From an uncultured Oscillibacter sp. (lineage in GTDB: Bacteria; Bacillota; Clostridia; Oscillospirales; Oscillospiraceae), in the NCBI GenBank assembly GCA_946551795.1, contig CAMNRF010000017.1, positions 1 through 34,623 of the forward strand: a stretch of DNA of 34,623 nucleotides, in the 5' to 3' direction. Below the pieces are notes generated by a model. The model made no database searches, was not told the DNA's origin, and was given only the letters and a program-made list of their open reading frames with translations. Within the stretch, counting starts at the first letter, position 1, and each line of letters begins with the position of its first letter. A program made the position numbers and the translations under genes. Below, piece after piece: positions 22,945 to 31,559 of this stretch.

Positions 22945-22979
22945 AAAAGGCCGGACGGCACAGGCTGTCCGGCCCTTTT
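22945..22979 (+). terminator. Intrinsic terminator after the amidohydrolase
   Basis: GGCCGGAC/GTCCGGCC stem followed by CTTTT. The TauE gene's ribosome site starts right after the T-run, so TauE depends on read-through or on an unrecognised start inside this gap. Confidence 0.75.
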
Positions 22980-22993
22980 GGGAGGGGTGCGCG

Positions 22994-23719
22994 ATGATCT
23001 GGCTGGCAGTGGGCCTGAGCTCTGTGGCGGCCGGCTTTTTACAGACGGTGACCGGATTTGGGGCGGCCACCGTTTTGATGCTGGTCCTGCCGTACTTTTT
23101 GGATATGGCGGCGGCTCCGGCGCTGTCCTCGTCCATATGTATGGGACTGGCGGCCTCTCTGGCACTGCGGTTCCGCCGCGCCATCCGGCCCCGGCTGGTT
23201 CTGCTCCCGTCGCTGATCTATACGGTCACAAGCGTCGTGGCGATCCGCCTGGCCGCCGGGGCGGACCTGCGGCTGCTGAGCATCGCCTTTGGCGTATTTC
23301 TGATTCTGCTGTCGGGGTACTTTCTCTTCTTCGGCGCAAAGGCCGCGCTGAAGGGAGGCCCGCTGTCCATGGCGGTTTGCAGCGCCGTCTCCGGTGTGTG
23401 CGCCGGGCTTTTCAGCATCGGCGGGCCCACAATGGCGCTGTACTACCTGGCGGTTACGGAGCGGAAGGAGGAGTACCTGGCCAATATTCAGTTCCTGTTT
23501 GCGGTTACATATGCCGCCGGACTTCCCGCACGCATCAGCAGCGGGGCGTACACCGCGGCCCTTCTGCCCATGACCGCGCTGGGGATCGCGGCGATTCTGG
23601 CGGGCCGCCAGCTCGGCCTGCGCGTAAGCGAGAGGCTGGACGTGGAACGGGTGAAAACCCTGGTCTTTCTCTATGTGGGCATCACCGGTGTCCTGACGCT
23701 GGTCCAACAGCTGGGATGA
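22994..23719 (+). CDS. TauE/SafE-family membrane permease
   Basis: This 241-residue protein has seven to eight hydrophobic segments and the two half-repeats typical of the family (GFLQTVTGFGAATVL near the N-terminus and GLFSIGGPTMALYYL in the middle, each with the G-x-G-G core). Members export or import sulfite, sulfoacetate or other organic anions. GGGAGGGG precedes the start. It lies behind the amidohydrolase on the same strand but beyond a terminator, so membership of the operon is likely but not certain. Substrate unknown; export of an acidic breakdown product would fit the context. Confidence 0.88.
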   Translation: MIWLAVGLSSVAAGFLQTVTGFGAATVLMLVLPYFLDMAAAPALSSSICMGLAASLALRFRRAIRPRLVLLPSLIYTVTSVVAIRLAAGADLRLLSIAFGVFLILLSGYFLFFGAKAALKGGPLSMAVCSAVSGVCAGLFSIGGPTMALYYLAVTERKEEYLANIQFLFAVTYAAGLPARISSGAYTAALLPMTALGIAAILAGRQLGLRVSERLDVERVKTLVFLYVGITGVLTLVQQLG

Positions 23720-23815
23720 GGCGGGATCGCCGTCCGGGGCGCCCCGCCGGGCTCCGGCGGAGGACCTGGGGGCAGGCGGAGCCGCGGGCCGGGGGAGAAA
23801 AAAGGATATGAGAAG

Positions 23816-23840
23816 GAGGGAGGAGCTGAGCTCCTCCCTC
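23816..23840. terminator. Hairpin between convergent genes
   Basis: A perfect 11-bp stem (GAGGGAGGAGC and complement) with a TGA loop lies between the convergent TauE and radical SAM genes. There is no clean T-tract next to it; a T-run appears 15-20 bp further on the minus strand. Confidence 0.5.
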
Positions 23841-23864
23841 TCCCTATGGGTCAGCCCGCGCCGC

Positions 23865-25205
23865 TCACTTCGCATCCGGGACACCCCACAGGGCGTCCGC
23901 CACCGGCTTCCATTCCGCGGCATACCGGTCGCATTTGGCGCAGAGGTGTTCCACGCTCTCCGGTGACATGGGGTCGGTGGAGTGAGCGCCGCTCTCGGCG
24001 ACCATGGCCCGCAGCTTCTCCGGGTTTTCCAGCATGGGGCAGGGCCGGAGCATGTTCTCGTTGAAGGGCTGGCCCCGGTGATAGGCCATGAAGATGGGGC
24101 TTCGCAGCGCGTCCAGCAGGCTGCATTCCCGGATGTTGGCGTTGGAGTAGTGGATGAACACGCAGGGGTCCACGTCGCCGTTGGCGTTGATGTGGAGGTA
24201 GCGGCTGCCCCCGGCGATGCACCCGCCCACATACTGGGCGTCGTTCTGGAAATCCATGGCGAACAGGGGCTTCTCCGCCCGGAGCTTCCGGACCCGGTGA
24301 TAGACCGCCGTCCGCTGTTCCGGGGTGGGCAGCAGCTCCGGCGCGGCGTCGCTGCCCACGGGCATGTAGTGGAAGTACCAGATGAAGTAGGCGCCCATCT
24401 CGATCAGGCTGTCGTAGTACGCCTCGGAGGTGATGGACTCCCAGTTCCGGCTGGTGTAGCAGGAGGAGATGCCGTAGGGCAGCTTCCGCTCCCGGAGCAG
24501 GCGCATGGCCCGCATGACCTTCTGGTAGGTCCCCGCGCCCCGGCGGGAGTCCGTGGCGGCCTCGTCCCCCTCCAGGGAGATGGCCGGGATGAAATTGCCC
24601 ACCCGGAGCATCTCATCCGCGAAGGCCTCGTTGATGAGGGTGGCGTTGGTGAAGCAGAGGAAGACGCAGTCGTCGTGCTTCTCGCACAGGCGGATCAGGT
24701 CGGCCCGGCGCACCAGCGGCTCCCCGCCGGTGTAGATGTACATATAGACGCCCAGCTCTTTCCCCTGGGAGATGATGCCGTCCAGTTCCTCAAACGTGAG
24801 ATTGAGCTTGTTGCCGTACTCGGCGGCCCAGCAGCCGGTGCAGTGGAGGTTGCAGGCGGAGGTGGGGTCCATCAGGATCGCCCAGGGGATGTTGCAGTCG
24901 TACTTTTTCCGCATGGCCTCCTGCTTCGGCCAGCCGATCAGATTGGCGTTGATGAAGAAATTGGTGACCAGCGTCTTCATCACGTTCTGGTCCAGGTCCG
25001 TCACCAGACGGCGGATGTAGGAATAGTAGGGGTGGGCGGGGTCCTCGATGGCCTCCCGGATCACGGCACGCTGGGGCTGAAATTCCCCGCCGGCGAAGCT
25101 GTCCGCCCAGTCCATGAGGACGTGGAGGTTTTTCTCCGGGTTCCTGTAGAGATAGCTGACGGCCTGCTCAATGCCCAGCCTTTGAAGTGTGGTGTGGAAG
25201 CTCAT
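23865..25205 (-). CDS. Radical SAM protein with C-terminal cysteine cluster
   Basis: This 446-residue iron-sulfur enzyme cleaves S-adenosylmethionine to start radical chemistry. The cluster motif is CNLHCTGC (Cys118, 122, 125), an N-terminal helical extension of about 105 residues precedes the barrel, and GGEP (160-163) binds SAM. The C-terminal third holds further cysteines (CIAGGSRYLHINANGDVDPC, ECSLLD, PCP, CAKC), the SPASM/twitch pattern for auxiliary clusters. SPASM proteins modify peptides or proteins; no small precursor peptide gene is evident next to it. It is coupled with a DUF308-like membrane protein on the same strand. The start is preceded by AAAAGGAGAG. Confidence 0.88.
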   Translation of the reverse strand: MSFHTTLQRLGIEQAVSYLYRNPEKNLHVLMDWADSFAGGEFQPQRAVIREAIEDPAHPYYSYIRRLVTDLDQNVMKTLVTNFFINANLIGWPKQEAMRKKYDCNIPWAILMDPTSACNLHCTGCWAAEYGNKLNLTFEELDGIISQGKELGVYMYIYTGGEPLVRRADLIRLCEKHDDCVFLCFTNATLINEAFADEMLRVGNFIPAISLEGDEAATDSRRGAGTYQKVMRAMRLLRERKLPYGISSCYTSRNWESITSEAYYDSLIEMGAYFIWYFHYMPVGSDAAPELLPTPEQRTAVYHRVRKLRAEKPLFAMDFQNDAQYVGGCIAGGSRYLHINANGDVDPCVFIHYSNANIRECSLLDALRSPIFMAYHRGQPFNENMLRPCPMLENPEKLRAMVAESGAHSTDPMSPESVEHLCAKCDRYAAEWKPVADALWGVPDAK

Positions 25206-25224
25206 GAAATATCTCTCCTTTTCT

Positions 25225-25788
25225 CTATGGTTGGTCCTGATGAAGCGCCGGGTGGGCCTCCGGGTTTTTGACGGTCAGCTTGACGACACAGTGGTTCAGG
25301 CTCCCCTCTGACAGGAGCGCGAGAATCATCAGGATACGGGCGGCGTTTTGCCTGGAAAAGCTCAGAATCAGAAAGAGCCCGATGATGCCGGTGATCACGG
25401 CGGCCGCGGAGATCGTGCTCCACTGCTCCAGTCCGAATTTTTTGGCCTCCTCCGACATCTGGATCTTGAAGAAGCAGTCCAGCAGGACCATCCAGCCGAA
25501 GCCGCCCGGCAGGTATTCCACCGCCGTTTTGTGCCGGACCAACAGCAGAATCCCGGCGGCCAGCAGCAGGAGGCCGAAGGCGAGATCATACCGAAAGGCC
25601 AGGCAGAACAGATCCTCGGAGAAGTAGCCGACAATTTTGATGATCCCATAGATCAGCAGAAGCAGTCCGCTGAAGATGCAGAGGGCCAGAGGCGGGAGCT
25701 GGGGAAACAGAAGATACAGCACCGCGGCAAGACAGAAGATCACGGAGACGGCGTTGTATCCGATCCGCGCGATGTGTAATTTCCTCAT
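25225..25788 (-). CDS. DUF308/HdeD-like small membrane protein
   Basis: This 187-residue protein has about six hydrophobic segments in pairs (LYLLFPQLPPLALCIFSG, LLLIYGIIKIVGYF, AFGLLLLAAGILLLV, VITGIIGLFLILSF), the arrangement of the DUF308/HdeD family. The last 35 residues are charged and cytosolic. It is the upstream partner of the radical SAM gene, 19 bp apart, so the two are co-transcribed. HdeD-type proteins are linked to acid stress, but the link with a SPASM radical SAM enzyme is not one I recognise. Confidence 0.72.
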   Translation of the reverse strand: MRKLHIARIGYNAVSVIFCLAAVLYLLFPQLPPLALCIFSGLLLLIYGIIKIVGYFSEDLFCLAFRYDLAFGLLLLAAGILLLVRHKTAVEYLPGGFGWMVLLDCFFKIQMSEEAKKFGLEQWSTISAAAVITGIIGLFLILSFSRQNAARILMILALLSEGSLNHCVVKLTVKNPEAHPALHQDQP

Positions 25789-25944
25789 GGCGCTTCCTGT
25801 TCCTGCCTCTGGGCGGTGCGGCCCGCCGCTTTCCGGACGTTTCCCGATTCATTGAACATCATAAGACCTCCGATCCCGTAAATGAACAGCCCGCGGACCG
25901 TGCCCGTTCTCCAGCGGGGCGGGTTCCCCGGCTGTTTGCTGTTC

Positions 25945-25972
25945 TTATCATAATCGTTTTTGGCGCCGTCAA
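25945..25972 (-). promoter_or_regulatory. Candidate promoter of the DUF308/radical SAM pair
   Basis: On the minus strand: -35 TTGACG, 16-bp spacer, -10 TGATAA. The -10 is imperfect. The leader would be about 150 nt. Confidence 0.45.
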
Positions 25973-26036
25973 AAATGGATAATTGAGGCCGAATGCTTAA
26001 AAACCAGACATTCATTGCCGAAATGACCAAAAATAG

Positions 26037-26070
26037 AGAAAAAGGCCGCCCCGCTGCTGCGGGACGGCCT
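26037..26070 (-). terminator. Intrinsic terminator of the peptide operon
   Basis: On the minus strand: stem AGGCCGTCCCGC/GCGGGGCGGCCT with one wobble pair, followed by TTTTTCTC. It lies about 25 bp after the solute-binding protein stop. Confidence 0.85.
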
Positions 26071-26095
26071 CTGCGTATCAGATTTCCGGTTCTCC

Positions 26096-27691
26096 TCAGA
26101 AGCTCAGATCGTTCCAGTACAGGCTTCCGTTAAAGATCTCGATGCCCTTCATGTAGCTGTTGTAAGCCACATAGGTGGCCTCGCTGTAGAAGGGGATGAT
26201 GTTCCAGTTGGCGAACATGTCCTTCTGGATCTCTCCGATCTTCGCGGCGCGCTCCTCCGCGTCCACCGTACCTGCCGCTTCGGCTACCGCGGCGTAGTAA
26301 TCATCCGTGTTGCCGGGGGCGTTCAGATCGTAGTAGCAGGCGTTCAGGATCAGGATGGGCTCCGCCCACTCCAGCCACTCGATGCCGGCGTCGTACTCGT
26401 CGTTGTTGATGTTCTCGTAGATGTAGTTCCAGTCGAGGGCCTCGATGTTCATCTTGATGCCCACCTGCTTGAGCTGCTCCTGCAGGCCCTGGGTGATGAT
26501 CACATTGGCGCCGGTGGACCAGGAGTAGAAGGTGAACTCCACGTTCTTGCCGTCCTTGTCCACATAGCCGTCGCCGTTGCTGTCGGCGTAGCCCGCGTCC
26601 GCCAGGATCTGCTTGGCCCGCTCCGGGTCATTGGCACAGTTGGCCATGAAGTAGTCCTTGGCCTCCTGGGAGAAGCTCTGCATGGAGTCGTAGATCATGG
26701 AGTAGGCCGGCATGACGGCGCCGTCGGTCAGCTCGCAGAGGGCCTCCCGGTTGATGGAGAGGGCCACGGCCTGACGGACCGCAATATCCGCGAAGGCGCC
26801 CTTGTCCGTGTTCATCTCAAAATAGTCGATGTTGGGATAGGTCTTCTCCGCCACGGTTATGCCGTCCTCGGCCTCCAGCTGCTGCTTTCCATCCATGGTG
26901 ATGCCGTTGATATAGTCGATGTTGCCGGCTTTCAGCTCCTCAAGGGCGGTGAAGTCCTCCATGTTGAACTTGACCTCCACCCGCTTGATCGCCGGGGCTC
27001 CCTTGTTCTCCACCAGGGGGTTGTCGGTCTTGTACCCCTCGTTGGCCACCAGGGTCACGCCGGAGCCGGGCTCGTAGCTCTCCACGGAGTACATTCCGTA
27101 GGGGACCGCCTGCCACATCAGCTCATCCTTGCTCAGGGAGTCCAGCTGGTCCTTGTCGATGACGCCCATGAACACCTCGCCCAGGTAGTACAGAAGGTCG
27201 GAGCGGAACTCCGTCAGGTGCATGATGACCTGCCGGCCGTCCACCTCCATGGACTCGATGTTGCTGTATCCGTCGGCGTAGACGCTGACCTCCTTGCCCC
27301 ACTCGATGGAGGCCACCACGTCCTCCGGCTCCACCTGCTCGCCGGTGGCGTAGAATTTGCCCTCTGGGACCGTCATGGTCAGGGTCAGGCCGTCCTCACT
27401 GGCGGTCAGATCCGTGCAGATGCCGTCCAGCAGGTCGCCGCCCTTGGGGTCCATGGTGAACAGGGGGTCGGCGATCAGGCCCTGGCCGGAGGTCCAGGAG
27501 TCCTGCTGGTACAGGTCCGTGCCGTACCACTCGTCGTCCGCCAGGGTGAAGACCTCTTTTCCACTCCCGCCGCCGGTGCCGCCGTCCGTCTTGGGGCCCG
27601 CGTCGTCCACGTAGCCGCCGCCTCCGCAGGCGGCGAGGGACAGCGCCATCGCGCCGGCCAGCAGGAAAGCAATCAACTTACTCTTTTTCAT
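26096..27691 (-). CDS. Peptide-binding lipoprotein (DppA/OppA, SBP family 5)
   Basis: This 531-residue extracellular lipoprotein captures peptides for the adjacent importer. Signal peptide with lipobox LAAC (Cys22), Gly-rich linker to about residue 45, then a family 5 solute-binding fold: VPEGKFYATGEQVEPEDVVASI near residue 110 and the SINREALCELTDGAVMPAYS region are characteristic (start located by AVALSINREAL). Residues DSNGDGYVDKDG form an EF-hand-like calcium loop. Start chosen at MKKSK after GGAGGAAG. The gene is last in the operon; the binding protein more often comes first. Ligand specificity cannot be read. Confidence 0.9.
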   Translation of the reverse strand: MKKSKLIAFLLAGAMALSLAACGGGGYVDDAGPKTDGGTGGGSGKEVFTLADDEWYGTDLYQQDSWTSGQGLIADPLFTMDPKGGDLLDGICTDLTASEDGLTLTMTVPEGKFYATGEQVEPEDVVASIEWGKEVSVYADGYSNIESMEVDGRQVIMHLTEFRSDLLYYLGEVFMGVIDKDQLDSLSKDELMWQAVPYGMYSVESYEPGSGVTLVANEGYKTDNPLVENKGAPAIKRVEVKFNMEDFTALEELKAGNIDYINGITMDGKQQLEAEDGITVAEKTYPNIDYFEMNTDKGAFADIAVRQAVALSINREALCELTDGAVMPAYSMIYDSMQSFSQEAKDYFMANCANDPERAKQILADAGYADSNGDGYVDKDGKNVEFTFYSWSTGANVIITQGLQEQLKQVGIKMNIEALDWNYIYENINNDEYDAGIEWLEWAEPILILNACYYDLNAPGNTDDYYAAVAEAAGTVDAEERAAKIGEIQKDMFANWNIIPFYSEATYVAYNSYMKGIEIFNGSLYWNDLSF

Positions 27692-27724
27692 AATCTTCCT
27701 CCTTCGTTTCATAACATAACTGCG

Positions 27725-28702
27725 CTATTGTTCTATTTTCAGCGGATGTACGCACGCGACCTGATGCCCATTCCCGGCACTCAGGATTTTCGGGTCCTCC
27801 TTTTCACACTCTGGCGTCGCGTATTTACATCTGGCAAAAAACCGGCAGCCGGTTCCGATATTGATAAGGCTCCCGGGGTCGCCCCGCATCAGCTCCTTCT
27901 CCCGGCCCCGAAGGCGGGGGTCCAGGATCGGGGCCGCGTCCATCAGGCCCTTCGTGTAGGGGTGCTTGGGGTGCCGCGTCACCTCGTCCGTGGGCCCGAA
28001 CTCCACCAGCTTTCCCAGGTACATCACGGCGATCTTGTCGCTGATGTACCGGATTACGTTCAGATCGTGGGTGATAACCAGATACGTCAGGTTCATCTGC
28101 TCCTGCAGGTCCAGAAGCAGGTTCAGGATCTGGGCCTGCACGGACACGTCCAGCGCGCTGGTGGGCTCGTCCAGGATCATGATCTTCGGCGACAGGGCCA
28201 GGGCCCGGGCGATGGCGATCCGCTGCAGCTGCCCGCCGGAGAGCTGGTGGGGGAAGCTGTCCAGATACCGCTGGTCCATCTTTACCATGTCCAGGACTTC
28301 CTTCGCCTTCCTCTGGGCCTCCGCCCTGGGAACGCCGTGGATGACCATGGGCCGCATGATGGAGCTCTCCACCGTCTGGCGGGGATTCAGATTGGACGCC
28401 GGGTCCTGGAACACCACCGCGATCTCCCGGTGCAGCCGCTTCATGTCCGCCTTCGTGGCCCGGGAGAGGTCCACTCCGTCGATCATGGCCCTTCCGCCGG
28501 TCATCTTGGTGAGGCTCAGGAGCACCCTGGCCAGGGTCGTCTTTCCGCTTCCGGACTCGCCCACCAGGCCCACGATCTCGCCCTCCCCGATGGAGAAGGA
28601 GACCTGATCCACGGCCCGCACCACTCTCTTGTCGGTCTCAAACACGCTCTTGGAGATCCTGAAATGCTTTTCCAGCTTCTCCAGCTCTACCATGTTTGCC
28701 AT
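27725..28702 (-). CDS. Oligopeptide/dipeptide ABC transporter ATPase (DppF/OppF)
   Basis: This 325-residue cytosolic ATPase has Walker A GESGSGKTT, Q-loop FQDPASNLNP, signature LSGGQLQR, Walker B MILDEP and an H-loop VITHDLNV. The C-terminal oligo_HPY extension carries the cysteine set CRFFARCKYATPEC plus a later VACVHP, the site that binds an iron-sulfur cluster in some OppD/F proteins. It pairs with the preceding DppD-type ATPase as a heterodimer; the two genes are three bases apart. AAGGGGG precedes the start. Confidence 0.92.
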   Translation of the reverse strand: MANMVELEKLEKHFRISKSVFETDKRVVRAVDQVSFSIGEGEIVGLVGESGSGKTTLARVLLSLTKMTGGRAMIDGVDLSRATKADMKRLHREIAVVFQDPASNLNPRQTVESSIMRPMVIHGVPRAEAQRKAKEVLDMVKMDQRYLDSFPHQLSGGQLQRIAIARALALSPKIMILDEPTSALDVSVQAQILNLLLDLQEQMNLTYLVITHDLNVIRYISDKIAVMYLGKLVEFGPTDEVTRHPKHPYTKGLMDAAPILDPRLRGREKELMRGDPGSLINIGTGCRFFARCKYATPECEKEDPKILSAGNGHQVACVHPLKIEQ

Positions 28703-28705
28703 CGC

Positions 28706-29692
28706 TCACGCCCCCTTTCGGTCCGAGGAATCCGACACCAGGAAGCACCGGCAGCGGTGGGTCTCGCTGACCTTTGTGACACCCGGCGTCTGGCTCCTGC
28801 ACGTCTCCGACGCATAGGGACACCGGTTGGCGAACCGGCACCCCGGCTTTTTGTCCAGGATTCTGGGTACGGAGCCGTCGATGGTCTCCAGGCGGCCCTC
28901 CCGCTTCGTCCTCCGGGGCAGAGCTTTCATGAGCAGCCTGGTGTAGGGGTGCATGGGGTTTTCAAAGATCTCAAACACATCACCGCTCTCCACCACCTCG
29001 CCGGCGTACATGACCGCGATCTTGTCCGCCGCCTCGGCCACCAGGCCGAAGTTGTGGGTGATCATCAAAATCGCCGTGTTGTTCTTCTCCTTGAGCTCCT
29101 TGATGATCTCCAGGATCTGGGCCTCGATGGTCACGTCCAGGGCCGTGGTGGGCTCATCCGCGATCAGGAGCCGGGGGTGCCTGGAGAGCATCATGGCGAT
29201 CATGACCCTCTGGCGCATGCCGCCGGAGAGCTCATGGGGGAAGCTGCCTGCCCGCTCCTGGGCGTCCGGCATCTTCACGTCCTGAAAGAGCTTGACGGCC
29301 TGCCGCATGGCCTCCTGTTTGTCCACCCGGTCCAGCATGATCGCCTCGCTGACCTGGTTTCCCACCGTGTACACCGGGTTCAGGGAGTCCAGCGGGTTCT
29401 GGAAGATCATGCCGATCTCTTTTCCCCGGACGGCCTCCATCTCCTTTTCCGAGCAGGTCATCAGATCCCGCCCGTCGAAGAGGATCTTTCCCTCGATCTT
29501 CGCGTTTCCGCCGGAGAGCAGGCGCATGATGCTGTGGGCCACCGTGGACTTTCCGCAGCCGGACTCGCCTACCACCGCGAAGATCTCTCCCTGGCAGATG
29601 TCCATGCTGACATCGTTGACCGCCGACAGATAGCCGCCCCGGATCTTGTAGTCAATGCTGAGATGTTCCAGGCTTAACAACGCTTCCTTCAT
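28706..29692 (-). CDS. Oligopeptide/dipeptide ABC transporter ATPase (DppD/OppD)
   Basis: This 328-residue ATPase has Walker A GESGCGKST, Q-loop FQNPLDSLNP, signature LSGGMRQR, Walker B LLIADEP and ITHNFGLVAE. The C-terminus has the cysteine-rich oligo_HPY pattern (CRFANRCPYASETC, then HRCRC). The ATG was chosen over a GTG nine bases upstream because GGGAGG lies eight bases before it. Partner of the DppF-type ATPase in the same importer. Confidence 0.92.
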   Translation of the reverse strand: MKEALLSLEHLSIDYKIRGGYLSAVNDVSMDICQGEIFAVVGESGCGKSTVAHSIMRLLSGGNAKIEGKILFDGRDLMTCSEKEMEAVRGKEIGMIFQNPLDSLNPVYTVGNQVSEAIMLDRVDKQEAMRQAVKLFQDVKMPDAQERAGSFPHELSGGMRQRVMIAMMLSRHPRLLIADEPTTALDVTIEAQILEIIKELKEKNNTAILMITHNFGLVAEAADKIAVMYAGEVVESGDVFEIFENPMHPYTRLLMKALPRRTKREGRLETIDGSVPRILDKKPGCRFANRCPYASETCRSQTPGVTKVSETHRCRCFLVSDSSDRKGA

Positions 29693-29707
29693 ACCGCGCA
29701 CCTCCCT

Positions 29708-30559
29708 TTATTGTGATTTCATGTGGGGGTCCAGAATGTCCCGGAGTCCCTCGCCCAGCAGGTTGAAGCCCAGCACCGTGTACACCAGCGCGATGCCCGG
29801 GAAGATGCTGAGCCACGGGGCGTTCGTGATATAGGTAATCCCGTTGGAGAGAGCCAGTCCCCAGTCCGGGGAGGGCGCCTGGGAGCCCAGGCCCAGGAAG
29901 GAGAGCGTGGTGGTGGAGAGGATCGTGGCCGGCAGGCTCATAGAGACCATGACGATGAGGGACGGCACCACGTTGGGCAGGATGTAGCGGAACATCAGCG
30001 AGAAGGAGGACTCGCCGAAGGCCGTCCCCGTCTCCACGAAGGCCATGTTTTTCAGGGACATGGTCTTGGCCCGCACGGGCCGGGCGTAGGACGCCCAGCT
30101 CACCAGGGAGATGGCGATGACGGAGTTGGTGAGACCCTTTCCCAGCAGGGTCACCACCGCCAGGGCCAGGATCGTGCCGGGAATGCACCAGGTGAGGTCC
30201 GTCAGGAAGGAGAACACCCGGTCCACCCAGCTGCCGAAGTACCCGCAGATCAGGCCCACCGTCACGCCCAGGACCAGCTCCAGCGTGGCGCCGATGAAGG
30301 CCACCCAGAGGGTGATCCTGGTGCCCTCCACCACGCGGGAGAACACGTCTCTTCCCAGCTCGTCCGTTCCAAACCAGAATTCCGCCGAGGGAGGGGAGAA
30401 CTTGGGGCCCACCAGCTGCTCCGTGTAGCCGTAGTGGGCGATCTGCCCGGAGAAGATGGCGACCAGAAAGACGCTGAGCAGGATGATAAAACCGACCATA
30501 AAGTTGCCGTTTCTCAGGCACTCCTGGAGGGTCTCCCGTACTTTTCCCCGTCCGCGCAT
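29708..30559 (-). CDS. Peptide ABC transporter permease (DppC/OppC)
   Basis: This 283-residue inner-membrane permease has an N-terminal segment typical of DppC (FMVGFIILLSVFLVAIF), then GTDELGRDVFSRVVEGTRIT, a near-universal DppC signature, and an EAA loop (AKTMSLKNMAFVETGTAFG). About six membrane segments. The start overlaps the DppB stop; either a GTG or the ATG three bases later fits the GGAGGT site, and the ATG is preferred. Confidence 0.92.
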   Translation of the reverse strand: MRGRGKVRETLQECLRNGNFMVGFIILLSVFLVAIFSGQIAHYGYTEQLVGPKFSPPSAEFWFGTDELGRDVFSRVVEGTRITLWVAFIGATLELVLGVTVGLICGYFGSWVDRVFSFLTDLTWCIPGTILALAVVTLLGKGLTNSVIAISLVSWASYARPVRAKTMSLKNMAFVETGTAFGESSFSLMFRYILPNVVPSLIVMVSMSLPATILSTTTLSFLGLGSQAPSPDWGLALSNGITYITNAPWLSIFPGIALVYTVLGFNLLGEGLRDILDPHMKSQ

Positions 30560-31500
30560 CACTTGTCACCTCCGCCCATAGAGATCCTGATCCGCGGGTC
30601 CAGAATGCCGATGACCAGGTCGCTGATCAGGTTGCAGATGACGGTCAGCGCCGCCACGATCAGCAGCACCGCCTGTACCACCGGGAAGTCCTGCACGATG
30701 ATGGAGTTCAAGAGCAGGCCGCCCATGCCGGGAATATCGAAGATCTTCTCGATGACCACCGCGCCGGAGATCAGCCAGGGGATGGACATGAACACCTGGA
30801 CGGTGACGATGATCAGGGCGTTGCGGAGCACGTGCTTCACCATGACCGTCCGCTTGGGGAGGCCCTTGGCCGTGGCCGTGGTCACGTATTTCTCGTTCAG
30901 CACCTCCAGGACCTCCGCCTTGGTCAGGCGGATAGTGCCCGCGATGCTGGCGGACACCAGGGCGAATACCGGCAGGATCAGGTACTCCGGCCCCTTATAG
31001 CCGCTGATGGGCAGGATCTCCAGCCCCACGCCGAAGGTCAGAATGAGGAGCGCCCCCAGCCAGAAGGCCGGCATGGCCGTCAGGATCAGGGTGAAGACCA
31101 CGGTGAAACGGTCAAAGAACGAGTTTTTCTTGATGGCGCAGAGCAGGCCGATGGGCAGGGCGATCAGCATCTCGATCAGCAGCGACCACCCGCAGAGCAC
31201 CAGGCTTCTGGGAATCCGGTCCTTCAAGAGGTCCAGGACCGGGACCTTGTACCGGGTAGAGTTTCCGAAATTGTGGTCTACCACAATCCCCTTCACCCAT
31301 CTCACGTACTGCTGGGGCAGGGGCAGGTCATACCCCATCTCGTGGGCCAGCTCCGCCTTCTTCTCCACGGACACCTTCCGGTCGACGATCATGTCCACCG
31401 GGTTTCCCGGCATCATGTACAGCAGGCTGAACACCAGCATCGACACCGCCACGATCAGAAGAATCCCCTGCAGCACGCGCTTGATCAAATATCCTCTCAT
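30559..31500 (-). CDS. Peptide ABC transporter permease (DppB/OppB)
   Basis: This 313-residue permease has the DppB N-terminus (YLIKRVLQGILLIVAVSMLVF), the MPGNPVD motif, about six membrane segments and an EAA loop (LTKAEVLEVLNEKYVTTATA, followed by KGL). Strong site GGGAGG precedes the ATG. It follows the serine hydrolase by 59 bp, within one transcript, and overlaps the DppC start. Confidence 0.92.
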   Translation of the reverse strand: MRGYLIKRVLQGILLIVAVSMLVFSLLYMMPGNPVDMIVDRKVSVEKKAELAHEMGYDLPLPQQYVRWVKGIVVDHNFGNSTRYKVPVLDLLKDRIPRSLVLCGWSLLIEMLIALPIGLLCAIKKNSFFDRFTVVFTLILTAMPAFWLGALLILTFGVGLEILPISGYKGPEYLILPVFALVSASIAGTIRLTKAEVLEVLNEKYVTTATAKGLPKRTVMVKHVLRNALIIVTVQVFMSIPWLISGAVVIEKIFDIPGMGGLLLNSIIVQDFPVVQAVLLIVAALTVICNLISDLVIGILDPRIRISMGGGDK

Positions 31501-31559
31501 AAATACCTCCCTTTTTTGTACAGGTACAGCCGCCGGAGGGAGCGTGTCCCGCTCCGCCG

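Larger units (their letters stand above)
25789..26095. other. Intergenic region upstream of the DUF308/radical SAM pair
   Basis: No supported gene. It holds the promoter for the minus-strand pair and the terminator of the peptide operon. A 24-codon frame (MMFNESGNVRK to EAP) ends with its stop overlapping the DUF308 start, which could be a leader peptide, but it has no clear ribosome site. Confidence 0.5.

Noticed and set aside
21156-23165. 669-codon minus-strand frame opposite the DUF3100/amidohydrolase genes
   Set aside because: Antisense to the amidohydrolase with intact metal ligands; no domain of its own.
27218-29677. 819-codon plus-strand frame opposite the Dpp genes
   Set aside because: Despite its length it is antisense to two ATPases and a binding protein with all motifs in place; the composition is shadow-like.
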